This document shows positions 47,058 through 54,898 of a stretch of DNA of 64,000 bases, in pieces. Numbering within the stretch: the first letter of the stretch is position 1; every line of letters begins with the position of its first letter. This stretch comes from Mesorhizobium metallidurans STM 2683 (lineage in GTDB: Bacteria > Pseudomonadota > Alphaproteobacteria > Rhizobiales > Rhizobiaceae): positions 1 through 64,000 of the forward strand of contig NZ_CAUM01000095.1 of the NCBI RefSeq assembly GCF_000350085.1, written 5' to 3'. Under the pieces are notes generated by a model that was not told where the DNA came from, ran no database searches, and saw only the letters and a program-made list of their open reading frames with translations. Made by a program: the position numbers and the translations under genes.

Positions 47058-48580
47058 CGGCCGTCCTGCAGAGGCGTGATGGTGATCAGATGGTCTCGCC
47101 CGGCAAAGACGCCGTGCGGCGTGTCGATCCTGGCGTGGCTGTCGCGGGCAAGCGGCCTCAGGTGAATGTGCAGCAGGCCGTCGCCCGTCTGCCGTTCCAC
47201 CGAGGCCTCCGGCCCGGCCTGTTCGCTCAGCGCTTCTCCAAGCAGCCCAAGGAACAGGCCAAAGGCATGCGTGTCGAGTTCGCCTAGATCCGAAAGCCGC
47301 GCGGGGTGGCTGGTGGCGAGGCGCTTGCGCGCCGCCTCGACTTGCAGCGATTCCTCCGCGAGCTGCAGCGCCAGAAACGCGCGGTCCCCGGCGCGGTCCC
47401 GCACGCGGGGCGGCGGCCCGCGCGGGGCGGCTTCGCCATATTCGCGCAAACGCGGATGAATCCGGAGCGGCGCGGCATCGGCCCAGGAGGTGCTGGCCGG
47501 CAGATCGGCGTCCGCATCGGCGTTCAGCGAGAAATGCCGTGCGGGATTGAGGGCGAAGGCGGCGCGCGCAAGCCGATGCGCCTCGCCATTGTCCGCGCAA
47601 GCGGCGAACCAGCCGGCGAGCAGGCGGAAATCGGCCGAGCGATCGCTGCGGCCGCTGCGCCGCTCGTTGAGGGCTGCGATCGCGGCCAGGAGCTGCGGGA
47701 TAGCCGACCGTGCCCGCGCCCGCAACAGTTCGGCTTGCGGCGGCTCGTGGCCGGTGCTGAGGAACCAGCCGCGCAGACCCTTCCATCGCTCGCGCCAGGC
47801 TCGCAGGACGCGGTCGCGCGCATCGGACTGGTCCTGCGCGCCGCCGGGAGCCGCATCGCGCGATTCGCGCTCGGCCACCTTGCCCAGCAGGGCGTCGATG
47901 CTTGGTTCCAAGGCGAGTATGAGGCGCGCGATGGTGTCGGAACGGCGCACCAGATCGCCCATGAAGCGTTCCAGATAGTCGATCAGCCGCTTCTTGTAGT
48001 TCGCGACTGCGCCCGCTTCGGCCTGCTGCAACTCGATGCTTCGCGCGACACCGGCCATGAACGCCTGCGCGTTCTCGGCCAGGCCTTCGAAGACACGTAC
48101 GAGGTCCCGCAGCGTTTCGTGGATCTTGGCGACATCGGGCTCGTCCGTCCCGGCCAATGCCTGAAGCGCCTGCAACCGGCTCGCTATGTCTTCGAGCGCC
48201 ACTGTTTGCAGCTCGGCGCGGCGTTGCAAGGTTTGCGCGAACACCGCCAACGCCGATTCCACCGCTTCGCCGCCCTGCGACAGCCGGTAGAGGAAGCGGG
48301 CGCGGTAGAAGTCGCTGAGGTTGGAGACCCGCGCGGTGTCGGGGTGCGATTCGAGATTGCCCCATCCCGCAAGCTGGCCGAGCGCCGCATTGACCTCCTC
48401 GATGCGTGGCGGCCCGTCCGGCCATCGGGCTTCGGCAAGCACTTCGTCAGGCCTCAACTGCAGACGATATTGCCGCTTGGCCGCCGCGAAGACATCCATG
48501 ATGCAGCGGTAGAATGCAGCCTTCTCGGCGCTCACGTGACGAAATAGATCCGCCGGGTCATTCGCAATGTGCTTAGGCAA
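47054..48580 (-). CDS. TIGR02677/DUF2397-like protein (Wadjet JetA-type)
   Basis: A 508-aa protein whose length and pattern fit TIGR02677/DUF2397: LFRHVSAEKAAFYRCIMDVFAAAKRQYRL, QLAGWGNLESHPDTARVSNLSDFYRARFLYRLSQGGEAVE, VALEDIASRLQALQALA, and ALNERRSGRSDRSADFRLLAGWF. In Wadjet systems this kleisin-like subunit (JetA) joins the SMC-like JetC to restrict plasmids. The start is a TTG at 48580, six bases after GGGAGG; upstream in-frame codons to an ATG at 48709 do not resemble the family. The downstream partner is truncated. Confidence 0.7.
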   Translation of the reverse strand: MPKHIANDPADLFRHVSAEKAAFYRCIMDVFAAAKRQYRLQLRPDEVLAEARWPDGPPRIEEVNAALGQLAGWGNLESHPDTARVSNLSDFYRARFLYRLSQGGEAVESALAVFAQTLQRRAELQTVALEDIASRLQALQALAGTDEPDVAKIHETLRDLVRVFEGLAENAQAFMAGVARSIELQQAEAGAVANYKKRLIDYLERFMGDLVRRSDTIARLILALEPSIDALLGKVAERESRDAAPGGAQDQSDARDRVLRAWRERWKGLRGWFLSTGHEPPQAELLRARARSAIPQLLAAIAALNERRSGRSDRSADFRLLAGWFAACADNGEAHRLARAAFALNPARHFSLNADADADLPASTSWADAAPLRIHPRLREYGEAAPRGPPPRVRDRAGDRAFLALQLAEESLQVEAARKRLATSHPARLSDLGELDTHAFGLFLGLLGEALSEQAGPEASVERQTGDGLLHIHLRPLARDSHARIDTPHGVFAGRDHLITITPLQDGR

Positions 48581-48894
48581 TCGCTGCCTCCCCAACTCAT
48601 TTCGAATGTTTTCGCTTTGTTCTCGCGCCCCGTCAAGACAGCATGTTGATCGTTGAGCACATGCGCCTGAGGGCGAGCGGCCCTTCGAGTGCGGATGACT
48701 AGGTTTCATACTCGCCAGGGAGGCGCCTCTACCGCCTGCATGACAGGAAGGTCCGGATTCTCGTCTTTAACCATGTTGACGAACCGGCACCGATTTTGGC
48801 ACGCATGCTACAAACGGCGAAGAGGTATCGGCTGCTCGGTTGAGTCGGGCGCATCTGGGTTGCTTCCCGTGAGCAGTTAACGGATCATGCTTCG
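48581..48894. other. Divergent intergenic region, about 315 bp
   Basis: Lies between the JetA-like gene and the SNF2 helicase gene, transcribed away from each other. It should hold both promoters; no box, repeat or RNA gene could be identified by eye. Confidence 0.4.
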
Positions 48895-51411
48895 ATGAAA
48901 TCCAAGCGCCAAGGCCTGAATTCCCCGACCAAGCCGAAGACCAAGCCGAAGGTCAAACCGGACAAGGAACCCAAGCTCTCGCGCACCCATGCGCCCGCCG
49001 ATCTATCGCCGGTGGACTGGCAGCGCGGCTTGCGCCGCCAATTCGGCCAGGAGCAGGATTTCGGGCTTGAAAATCTGACCAGCGAACCGTTCTTCTCCGA
49101 ATTTCGGGTCAGCAATCCTGTTTCGAAATCCAGCTACCGCGTGGTGGTCCGAGGTTTGGGGCCGGGTGGCAATTTCTGTTCATGTCCCGATTACGCCACC
49201 AGCGAATTGGGGACCTGCAAGCACCTCGAATTCGCGCTTGCCCAATTGAAGAAAAAGCGTGGCGCCCGGACAGCGTTTGCGCGTGGCTACCAGCCGGCAT
49301 TTTCTGAGCTGTATTTGCGTAATGAAGGCAAACGCCGCGTACATTTTCGCGCCGGAACGGACTGCCCGCCGGCGGTAAGCGAAGCCGCCGACGGTTTGTT
49401 CGATGCCGAACACGACGGGATGCTGCCGGACGATCGCTTTGGCGAGCTGGAGCGTTTCATGGCCATGGTGTCGAAGTGCGGTCATGAGTTGCGAGCCTAT
49501 GACGATGCACTCGATTTCATCGCGGGAAGGCGAGATGCGGACTGGCGCGCCGCAAAGCTCGAACAGTTGTTTCCACGCGGTGCCGCCGATCCCAAGCTGT
49601 TGGCACTGCTGAAAGTACCGCTCTATCCCTATCAGGCCGAGGGGGCGCTGTTCGCGGTGCGGTCTGGCCGGGCACTGATCGGCGACGATATGGGGCTGGG
49701 CAAGACCATACAGGCAATTGCCGCGGCGGAAATACTGGCGCGACATTTTGGCGTCTCGAAAGTGCTTGTGGTCTGCCCGACCTCGCTCAAATACCAGTGG
49801 CAAAGCGAGATCATGCGGTTCTCGGGGCGAGAAGGTGAAAATGCGGCACGCGTGATCAACGGCGGTCGGGCGCAGCGGCAGAAGGACTACGCCCTGGACG
49901 ATTTCTGCAAGATTACAAACTACGAGAAACTCAAGCCGGATCTCGACCTGATCGCCGCATGGGAACCCGAACTGGTCATCGTCGATGAAGCGCAACGGGT
50001 CAAGAACTGGAACACGATCGCGGCGCGCGCCTTGAAACGCATCGACAGCTCCTATGCGATCGTGCTTACCGGCACGCCGTTGGAAAACAAGCTGGAGGAA
50101 CTGGTGTCCATCGTCCAGTTTGTCGATCAACACCGGCTGGGGCCGACCTGGAGGCTGCTGCACGAGCATCAGGTCAAGGACGATGCCGGGCGCGTCACCG
50201 GCTATACCGGGCTGGAGAAGATCGGCCAAACGCTGGCGCCGGTCATGATCCGCCGGCGCAAATCCGAGGTGCTGCGGCAGCTGCCCAGCCGGACCGACCA
50301 GAACCTGCTGGTGCCGATGACCGAGATGCAAATGCTCTATCATCAGGAAAACGCTGACGTGGTGGCGAAAATCGTCCAGCGCTGGCGCAAGACCAGGTTT
50401 CTTTCGGACAAGGATCAGCGGCGGCTGACCTGTGCCCTGCAGAACATGCGCATGTCGTGCAACAGCACCTATCTGCTGGACCGCGAAACCGACCATGGCG
50501 TCAAGGCCGATGAATTGGCGGCGCTGTTCGACGGGTTGTTCGCCGAGCCCGAGGCCAAAGCGGTGGTGTTTTCGCAATGGACGCGGACCCATGATATCGT
50601 CATCCGCCGCCTCGAGGCGCGCGGGCTGGGCTACGTCAGTTTTCACGGCGGCGTGCCGTCGGACAAACGGCCGGCGCTGGTCGAGCGGTTTCGCGACGAT
50701 CCCGCCTGCCGCGTGTTCCTGTCCACCGACGCCGGCAGCACGGGCCTCAATCTGCAGCATGCATCGACCCTGGTGAACATGGATTTGCCGTGGAACCCGG
50801 CGATCCTCGAACAGCGCATCGCGCGCATCCATCGTATGGGTCAACCGCGGCCGGTGCAGGTCGTCAATTTCGTGGCAAAGGGCACTATCGAGGAGGGGAT
50901 GCTTTCGGTGCTGGCGTTCAAGCGCTCCCTGTCGGCGGGGATTCTCGACGGCGGCAGTGGCGAGATTTCGCTCGGCGGTTCGCGTCTCAACCGCTTCATG
51001 AAGGATGTGGAGAACGTCACCGGCAGCATGGGCGAGGGCGAGGCTGTCACTCCGGCCGAGGAAGTGAGGAACATCGTTGCCTCGGACGCGGTCGGGTCCG
51101 TGGAAGATGCAAGGGCGGATGCAGATGCTGGTGCTGGCGACATGGCGGGCGCGCGAGCGGACGGGGTCGCGGCACCGCCGCCCGATGCGGGTGCCGATCC
51201 CTGGCACGCTTTGGTGCAGGTCGGCGCTCAGTTTGTCGCCGCGCTGGCGTCCGCCAGCGATCCCAACGCTCCGGCGCATCCATGGATCGAGCGCGATCCG
51301 GCCACCGGCGTGCAAAGCCTCAAAATGCCGCTGCCGCCACCCGAGACCGCGAGACAGCTCGCCGATACGCTCTCTGCGCTGGCAGACAGCTTGCGGGGGA
51401 AGATTGCGTGA
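48895..51411 (+). CDS. SWIM zinc-finger SNF2-family DEAD/DEAH helicase
   Basis: An 838-aa protein. A lysine-rich N-terminus is followed by a SWIM-type zinc finger (CSC at 95-97, CKH at 108-110), then a complete Swi2/Snf2 ATPase: GDDMGLGKT at about 263-271, VDEAQ near 363-367, TGTPLENKLEE, and the helicase C half with VVFSQWTRT, STDAGSTGLNLQHA and QRIARIHRMGQ. The C-terminal 130 residues are Ala/Asp-rich with no known domain. It should translocate on double-stranded DNA or remodel protein-DNA complexes; a defence role is possible given its neighbour but is not shown. No good ribosome site is seen at the ATG. Confidence 0.85.
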   Translation: MKSKRQGLNSPTKPKTKPKVKPDKEPKLSRTHAPADLSPVDWQRGLRRQFGQEQDFGLENLTSEPFFSEFRVSNPVSKSSYRVVVRGLGPGGNFCSCPDYATSELGTCKHLEFALAQLKKKRGARTAFARGYQPAFSELYLRNEGKRRVHFRAGTDCPPAVSEAADGLFDAEHDGMLPDDRFGELERFMAMVSKCGHELRAYDDALDFIAGRRDADWRAAKLEQLFPRGAADPKLLALLKVPLYPYQAEGALFAVRSGRALIGDDMGLGKTIQAIAAAEILARHFGVSKVLVVCPTSLKYQWQSEIMRFSGREGENAARVINGGRAQRQKDYALDDFCKITNYEKLKPDLDLIAAWEPELVIVDEAQRVKNWNTIAARALKRIDSSYAIVLTGTPLENKLEELVSIVQFVDQHRLGPTWRLLHEHQVKDDAGRVTGYTGLEKIGQTLAPVMIRRRKSEVLRQLPSRTDQNLLVPMTEMQMLYHQENADVVAKIVQRWRKTRFLSDKDQRRLTCALQNMRMSCNSTYLLDRETDHGVKADELAALFDGLFAEPEAKAVVFSQWTRTHDIVIRRLEARGLGYVSFHGGVPSDKRPALVERFRDDPACRVFLSTDAGSTGLNLQHASTLVNMDLPWNPAILEQRIARIHRMGQPRPVQVVNFVAKGTIEEGMLSVLAFKRSLSAGILDGGSGEISLGGSRLNRFMKDVENVTGSMGEGEAVTPAEEVRNIVASDAVGSVEDARADADAGAGDMAGARADGVAAPPPDAGADPWHALVQVGAQFVAALASASDPNAPAHPWIERDPATGVQSLKMPLPPPETARQLADTLSALADSLRGKIA

Positions 51412-51833
51412 CCGGCGGCTGAACACCTGATCGCTTCGGTCGCCAGACCAATGATGAAACCTCTGACTACGCGGTCTGCGGCAGAGGAATTGTCACCTCG
51501 GATTCAGCCGACGAGACTATCTCGCTGGAGATTTCAACGATCAGCCGATTGAGGCAGATGGTACCGTGTGACGGTATTATTCACTTAGCGAAGGCCCAGC
51601 GCTACCGCGCGTTGGATGGCCGCGAGACCGTGCGGAAAGATTTTGGATTTCGCGAAAAGGCCAATGAAATCATGGTTCTTGGCACATCTTCCGGCCCTGC
51701 CGTAACATTTGATTTTGCTGCGAAAAGCCCTAGTTGGAGCGGTGACGGTACTTTTCGTGACAGCGTGGGCGCGCGGTCCAAGTAGCTTCGGAGGCCTCCG
51801 TTTTCGTCCGCATTTCGGCTGTACTTGCAGGGC
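51412..51833. other. Intergenic region, about 420 bp, probably decayed
   Basis: No recognisable gene. A 78-codon frame at 51549-51785 on the plus strand has no ribosome site or family-like sequence. The region marks the left edge of the metal-resistance island. Confidence 0.4.
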
Positions 51834-52100
51834 TCATGCTACACTTCCAACCAATTGATCAATCTGAAACGCGTCGGCAAGCAGCGCGCCGAGGAAGCGC
51901 GTGTTGCGCAGCGCCGATCCGATATCCGCCAACGGAACCTGGGGGAAGGTGACGAACAGCATGAACGCCAGCGCCGGATTGATCGCAGCCTCGAGCGCGC
52001 TCGCCTTCGGGATGCTGAAGCCGGCGGCCGCGCCAATGGCGATCGCGCCCGGATAGATCGCGACCTGCCGCTCGTCGAGACTCGCCCGAACCTGCTCCAC
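51834..52100 (-). pseudogene. Arsenical-resistance permease-like fragment (BASS/ACR3 type)
   Basis: An 88-codon frame with a GTG start at 52100 preceded by AAGGAAGG. Residues such as LDERQVAIYPGAIAIGAAAGFSIPKASALEAAINPALAFMLF resemble the first two membrane helices of bile-acid:sodium symporter-family arsenite permeases, which are about 300-350 aa. The match ends near RFLGALLA and an unrelated 13-residue tail leads to the stop. It is the downstream neighbour of a MerR-type regulator gene and is most likely a deletion remnant. Confidence 0.55.
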
Positions 52101-52141
52101 GTTGCTTCCTTCCTTACCGGCTTCGTCCGCCGGCCTTGGTA

Positions 52142-52636
52142 TCACGCCCGCCCGACCATGTCGGAACCGCGCGCATGGCGCCGGTCTCTTCTCTGTCCGA
52201 TCCCGACGGCGCCATTCGCTCGGCCGGCCGGCTTGGCGAGATCCTCCAGAATGGTGCAGTCGGGACCGGGGCCGCCGGCGCAGGCGGTCTCGCAACTCGC
52301 GACGAAGCTTGCGATGCCTCGCTCCAGCGCCTGCAGCTCGCGCAGCTTCGCGCGCACCACCATGAGATGCTCCCGCGCCAGGTCGCGCGCTTCCAGGCAG
52401 GAGCGGTCCGGATCCTCGACGAGCGCCGCCAGTGAACGCACCTGCTCGATCGAGAAGCCGAATTCGCGGCAGCGCCGGATCAGGGTCAGCCGCTTGACGT
52501 CCTCATCTCCATAGCGGCGCTGGCCGCCGTCCTGGCGATCGGCGCGCGGCAGCAAACCGATCTTCTCGTAATAGCGGATCGTCGGCGTATTCGTGCCGGT
52601 GCGCTCGGCAAGGGTTCCGATCTTCAATCCGGGCAT
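52142..52636 (-). CDS. MerR-family heavy-metal-responsive transcriptional regulator
   Basis: A 164-aa regulator. The winged helix-turn-helix (about 4-70: IGTLAERTGTNTPTIRYYEKIGLLP, RRYGDEDVKRLTLIRR) is typical of MerR proteins, followed by a dimerisation helix and metal-site candidates Cys80, Cys115, Cys119 and Cys127 (CETACAGGPGPDC). The spacing Cys80-Cys115 equals that of MerR/PbrR-type sensors, but the metal cannot be named. The ATG at 52636 is preferred since GAGGA lies eight to nine bases upstream. It is divergent from the gene at 52753 across an operator at 52660-52690. Confidence 0.85.
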   Translation of the reverse strand: MPGLKIGTLAERTGTNTPTIRYYEKIGLLPRADRQDGGQRRYGDEDVKRLTLIRRCREFGFSIEQVRSLAALVEDPDRSCLEARDLAREHLMVVRAKLRELQALERGIASFVASCETACAGGPGPDCTILEDLAKPAGRANGAVGIGQRRDRRHARGSDMVGRA

Positions 52637-52659
52637 GGCCATTTCCTCGCAGAAGCCTC

Positions 52660-52690
52660 TTGAACTTCAAGTTACTTGAAGACCTACCTT
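52660..52690 (+). promoter_or_regulatory. MerR-type promoter/operator driving the 52753 gene
   Basis: -35 TTGAAC (52660-52665) and -10 TACCTT (52685-52690) are 19 bp apart, the overlong spacer that needs MerR-type DNA untwisting. Between them lies the perfect dyad TTCAAG-TTA-CTTGAA (52666-52680). Confidence 0.75.
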
Positions 52691-52752
52691 TGCGCCAGCC
52701 ACTGCCGAGGGCGTGCTCGACGCGTCGCGGCCCAACCCCCTGGAGTGAAGCC

Positions 52753-53124
52753 ATGGTCGGAACAATTTCTGAAGCAGCGCCGATCGCCTGCACGCTCGAT
52801 GCCGGCGATTTCAAGGAGCGTCTCGCCTGGATCGCCGATCTCAATCGCCGAGCCCTTCTCGGCGCGCGGCGCGATGATCTGCGGCTCGAACTCACCTATG
52901 CCCCGTACGCCCTCAAGGACGTGCATGAACTGATGTGCCGCGAGCAGCAATGCTGCGCGTTTCTCGATTTCGATCTTCGCGTCGAGGGCAACGCAGTCCG
53001 GCTCGTCGTGACGGCGCCGGAGGCGGCGCGCGAGGCCGCCGCACTCGTCTTCGAGCCCTTTCAGTCGAAAGACGCCGTCGCCTCGGCCGCGTCCTGCGGC
53101 TGCAATTCGGGCTGCGCCCAGTGA
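52753..53124 (+). CDS. Conserved small Cys-rich protein of heavy-metal loci
   Basis: A 123-aa soluble protein with LDAGDFKERLAWIADLNRRALL, the pair MCREQQCCAFLDFDL, and a C-terminal CGCNSGC cluster. The core pattern recurs in proteins encoded beside metal-responsive MerR genes, but the biochemical role is unknown; the cysteines suggest metal binding. The ATG at 52753 follows TGGAG at 52739-52743. It is the first gene behind the operator at 52660-52690. Confidence 0.65.
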   Translation: MVGTISEAAPIACTLDAGDFKERLAWIADLNRRALLGARRDDLRLELTYAPYALKDVHELMCREQQCCAFLDFDLRVEGNAVRLVVTAPEAAREAAALVFEPFQSKDAVASAASCGCNSGCAQ

Positions 53125-53372
53125 ACCGGAAGAGCGCCCACGACGGCAAGGCCGTCGGCGCGACCGCGGCGGCTGTCTCGACGGCCGCCGCAGCTAGTGC
53201 CGTGTGCTTCCATTCGCCCTCCCGGCCGGCCGGCGCTTACCGGTTGGTCTCGGCCATCGCCTTGCTGGCGGTCATCGCGGCATGGCCGTGGGTCGCCTAC
53301 CGATCCTGCAAATCCAAGGCGAGGCCGGCCAAGACCACGCTTCTCGTCATAGGAAGGCGAGGTGTAGCGTAG
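53121..53372 (+). CDS. Small hypothetical membrane protein, 83 aa
   Basis: A GTG start at 53121 overlaps the preceding stop (GTGA), suggesting translational coupling. The product is Ala-rich with one likely transmembrane helix (about 41-60, YRLVSAIALLAVIAAWPWVAY) and a basic C-terminus with one Cys (SCKSK). No family was recognised. It ends 28 bases before the convergent merR gene. Confidence 0.45.
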   Translation: MNRKSAHDGKAVGATAAAVSTAAAASAVCFHSPSRPAGAYRLVSAIALLAVIAAWPWVAYRSCKSKARPAKTTLLVIGRRGVA

Positions 53373-53400
53373 GCAATTCGCTCACGTGTTCCGGACTGGC

Positions 53401-53823
53401 CTACGCGTGCCCGGCGAATAGCGCCTCGATCAGCGGACATTCCTGCCGTGTGCCCGCGGCGCATTGTGCGACTACGTCCCTCAGTACACGCTCCATTCGC
53501 TTCAAATCGCCGATCTTCGCCCGCACGTCGTCGAGGTGGGCAGCGGCGACGGCGCTCGCCTCGGCACAGGGCTGGTCGCGTTCGTCGACAAGACGCAGCA
53601 GCTCACGGATCTCATTGAGCGAGAAGCCGAGCTCGCGCGACCGCAGCACGAAGCGAAGGCGCCGTTCGTGCGTCGTGTCATAGCTGCGGTAGCCCGCCGT
53701 CGTGCGCGGCGGGTCGGGCAGTAGCCCGACCTTCTCGTAGTAGCGAACCGTCTCCAGGTTGCTGCCCGTCCGCCGGGCAAGCTCGGCTCGCTGCAGACCC
53801 TTCACCCCAGCGTGATCGCGCAT
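53401..53823 (-). CDS. merR: MerR mercury-responsive transcriptional regulator
   Basis: A 140-aa MerR protein with the HTH (LARRTGSNLETVRYYEKVGLLPDPPRT, GYRSY) and the three Hg-binding cysteines at Cys86, Cys121 and Cys129 (PCAEA, QCAAG, ECPLIEAL), matching Cys82/117/126 of Tn501/Tn21 MerR. It represses and, with Hg(II), activates the divergent mer promoter at 53836-53866. The start ATG at 53823 has GGAGAT upstream. Confidence 0.9.
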   Translation of the reverse strand: MRDHAGVKGLQRAELARRTGSNLETVRYYEKVGLLPDPPRTTAGYRSYDTTHERRLRFVLRSRELGFSLNEIRELLRLVDERDQPCAEASAVAAAHLDDVRAKIGDLKRMERVLRDVVAQCAAGTRQECPLIEALFAGHA

Positions 53824-53835
53824 CGCAAAATCTCC

Positions 53836-53866
53836 TTGACCCTGTAGGAACTACAGACTGCATCCT
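53836..53866 (+). promoter_or_regulatory. mer operon promoter with MerR operator
   Basis: -35 TTGACC (53836-53841) and -10-like CATCCT (53861-53866) are separated by 19 bp. The spacer carries the perfect dyad CTGTAG-GAA-CTACAG (53842-53856), the expected MerR binding site. It drives merT onward and overlaps the merR control region. Confidence 0.8.
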
Positions 53867-53907
53867 ACGACCCAATGAGGATTTCGGCAAGGAATGAGAG
53901 GTCGAAC

Positions 53908-54333
53908 ATGGCTGCATCGCGATCCGGAACCGCAGATACGGCACCCGTCACGACAGTTCTTGCATCGTCGGAGCGGAGCGGGGCTGGACGCCAGCGCCTG
54001 GTTGCTCTGGGCGGCATTCTCGGCGCTTTCGCCGCCTCCTCCTGCTGCATCATCCCGCTCGTCCTGTTCAGTCTCGGCATCGGCGGCGCCTGGATCGGCA
54101 ACCTTACGGCGCTCGCGCCGTACAAGCCGCTCTTCGTCGCCGGAACCGCGGGCCTCCTCGGCTACGGCTTCTACCTCGTCTACTGGAAGCCGCGGCGCGC
54201 CTGCGCTGATGGCGCAGCTTGCGCGCGCCCCATTCCCAGCCGTCTCGTCCGGCTCGCGCTCTGGATCGCGACTGTGCTCGTGATCGCCGCCTTTGCCTTC
54301 GACTATGTCGCCCCGCTGCTGCTGCGCGCCTGA
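53908..54333 (+). CDS. merT: MerT mercuric ion transporter
   Basis: A 141-aa inner-membrane protein with about three transmembrane helices. The first helix carries the vicinal Cys46-Cys47 pair (ASSCCIIP) and a second pair follows in the cytoplasmic loop (ACADGAAC), the route that passes Hg(II) from MerP to the reductase. The ATG at 53908 follows GAGAGG; eleven in-frame codons upstream lie in the operator region and are not expected to be translated. Confidence 0.9.
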   Translation: MAASRSGTADTAPVTTVLASSERSGAGRQRLVALGGILGAFAASSCCIIPLVLFSLGIGGAWIGNLTALAPYKPLFVAGTAGLLGYGFYLVYWKPRRACADGAACARPIPSRLVRLALWIATVLVIAAFAFDYVAPLLLRA

Positions 54334-54354
54334 CACCAAGAGGAGACCAGCCCC

Positions 54355-54648
54355 ATGAAGAAGAGCTTGAGCGTCTTTACCCTGATCGCCTCGGTGATGA
54401 CGGCATCGACCGCGTTCGCCGCCGAACGCACCGTTACGTTTGCCGTCGACAACATGACCTGCGCCTCGTGCCCCTACATCGTGAAGACCTCGATGACGGC
54501 GGTCCCGGGCGTCGCGAACGTGACCGTCTCCTTCGAGGCAAAGACAGCGACCGTGACCTTCGACGACGCAAAGACGAACGCCGACACCATCGCCGCCGCC
54601 AGCATGAACGCGGGCTATCCAGCCCATCTGAGGCAGCGGGGCAGCTAA
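54355..54648 (+). CDS. merP: MerP periplasmic mercury-binding protein
   Basis: A 97-aa protein: signal peptide (1-22, cleavage after TAFA), then a heavy-metal-associated domain with MTCASC at 34-39, whose two cysteines bind Hg(II). It hands mercury to MerT. AGAGGAG lies upstream of the ATG. It is 21 bases behind merT. Confidence 0.92.
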   Translation: MKKSLSVFTLIASVMTASTAFAAERTVTFAVDNMTCASCPYIVKTSMTAVPGVANVTVSFEAKTATVTFDDAKTNADTIAAASMNAGYPAHLRQRGS

Positions 54649-54649
54649 G

Positions 54650-54898
54650 ATGAGTGACCGCACTGCAATCCGCGCAGGCATGGCCGGTGCCGTCCTGATC
54701 GCGATCTGCTGCGCCGCGCCGCTCCTTGCCGTCAGCCTGTCCTTTGCGGGCCTTGGCGCGTGGCTAGCCGGTAAGGGCCTTGCAGTGCTTCCGCTGATGG
54801 CTGCGAGCTTCGGCCTCATCGCTTGGATATTCCATCGTCGCCACGCAAAGGCCGCCCGCTGCGAGACGACGATTCACAAGGAAGGCGTGAAGCCATGA
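54650..54898 (+). CDS. merF: MerF mercury transport protein
   Basis: An 82-aa protein with two transmembrane helices and the vicinal Cys20-Cys21 pair in the first one (IAICCAAPLL), as in MerF. The second expected Cys pair of classical MerF is not visible; only one further Cys (KAARCET) is present. It offers a second import route for Hg(II). Its stop overlaps the merBA start (ATGA). Confidence 0.82.
   Translation: MSDRTAIRAGMAGAVLIAICCAAPLLAVSLSFAGLGAWLAGKGLAVLPLMAASFGLIAWIFHRRHAKAARCETTIHKEGVKP

Noticed and set aside
47057..48425. Upstream continuation of the JetB-like frame through the JetA-like gene
   Set aside because: This part is Arg/Gly/Pro-rich and out of frame with JetA; the ATGA junction at 47054-47057 marks the true JetB start.
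49180..51426. 748-codon minus-strand frame opposite the SNF2 helicase
   Set aside because: The plus strand encodes complete helicase motifs; the antisense frame resembles no protein.
51549..51785. 78-codon plus-strand frame between the helicase and the metal island
   Set aside because: No ribosome site, no recognisable sequence, no coupled neighbour.
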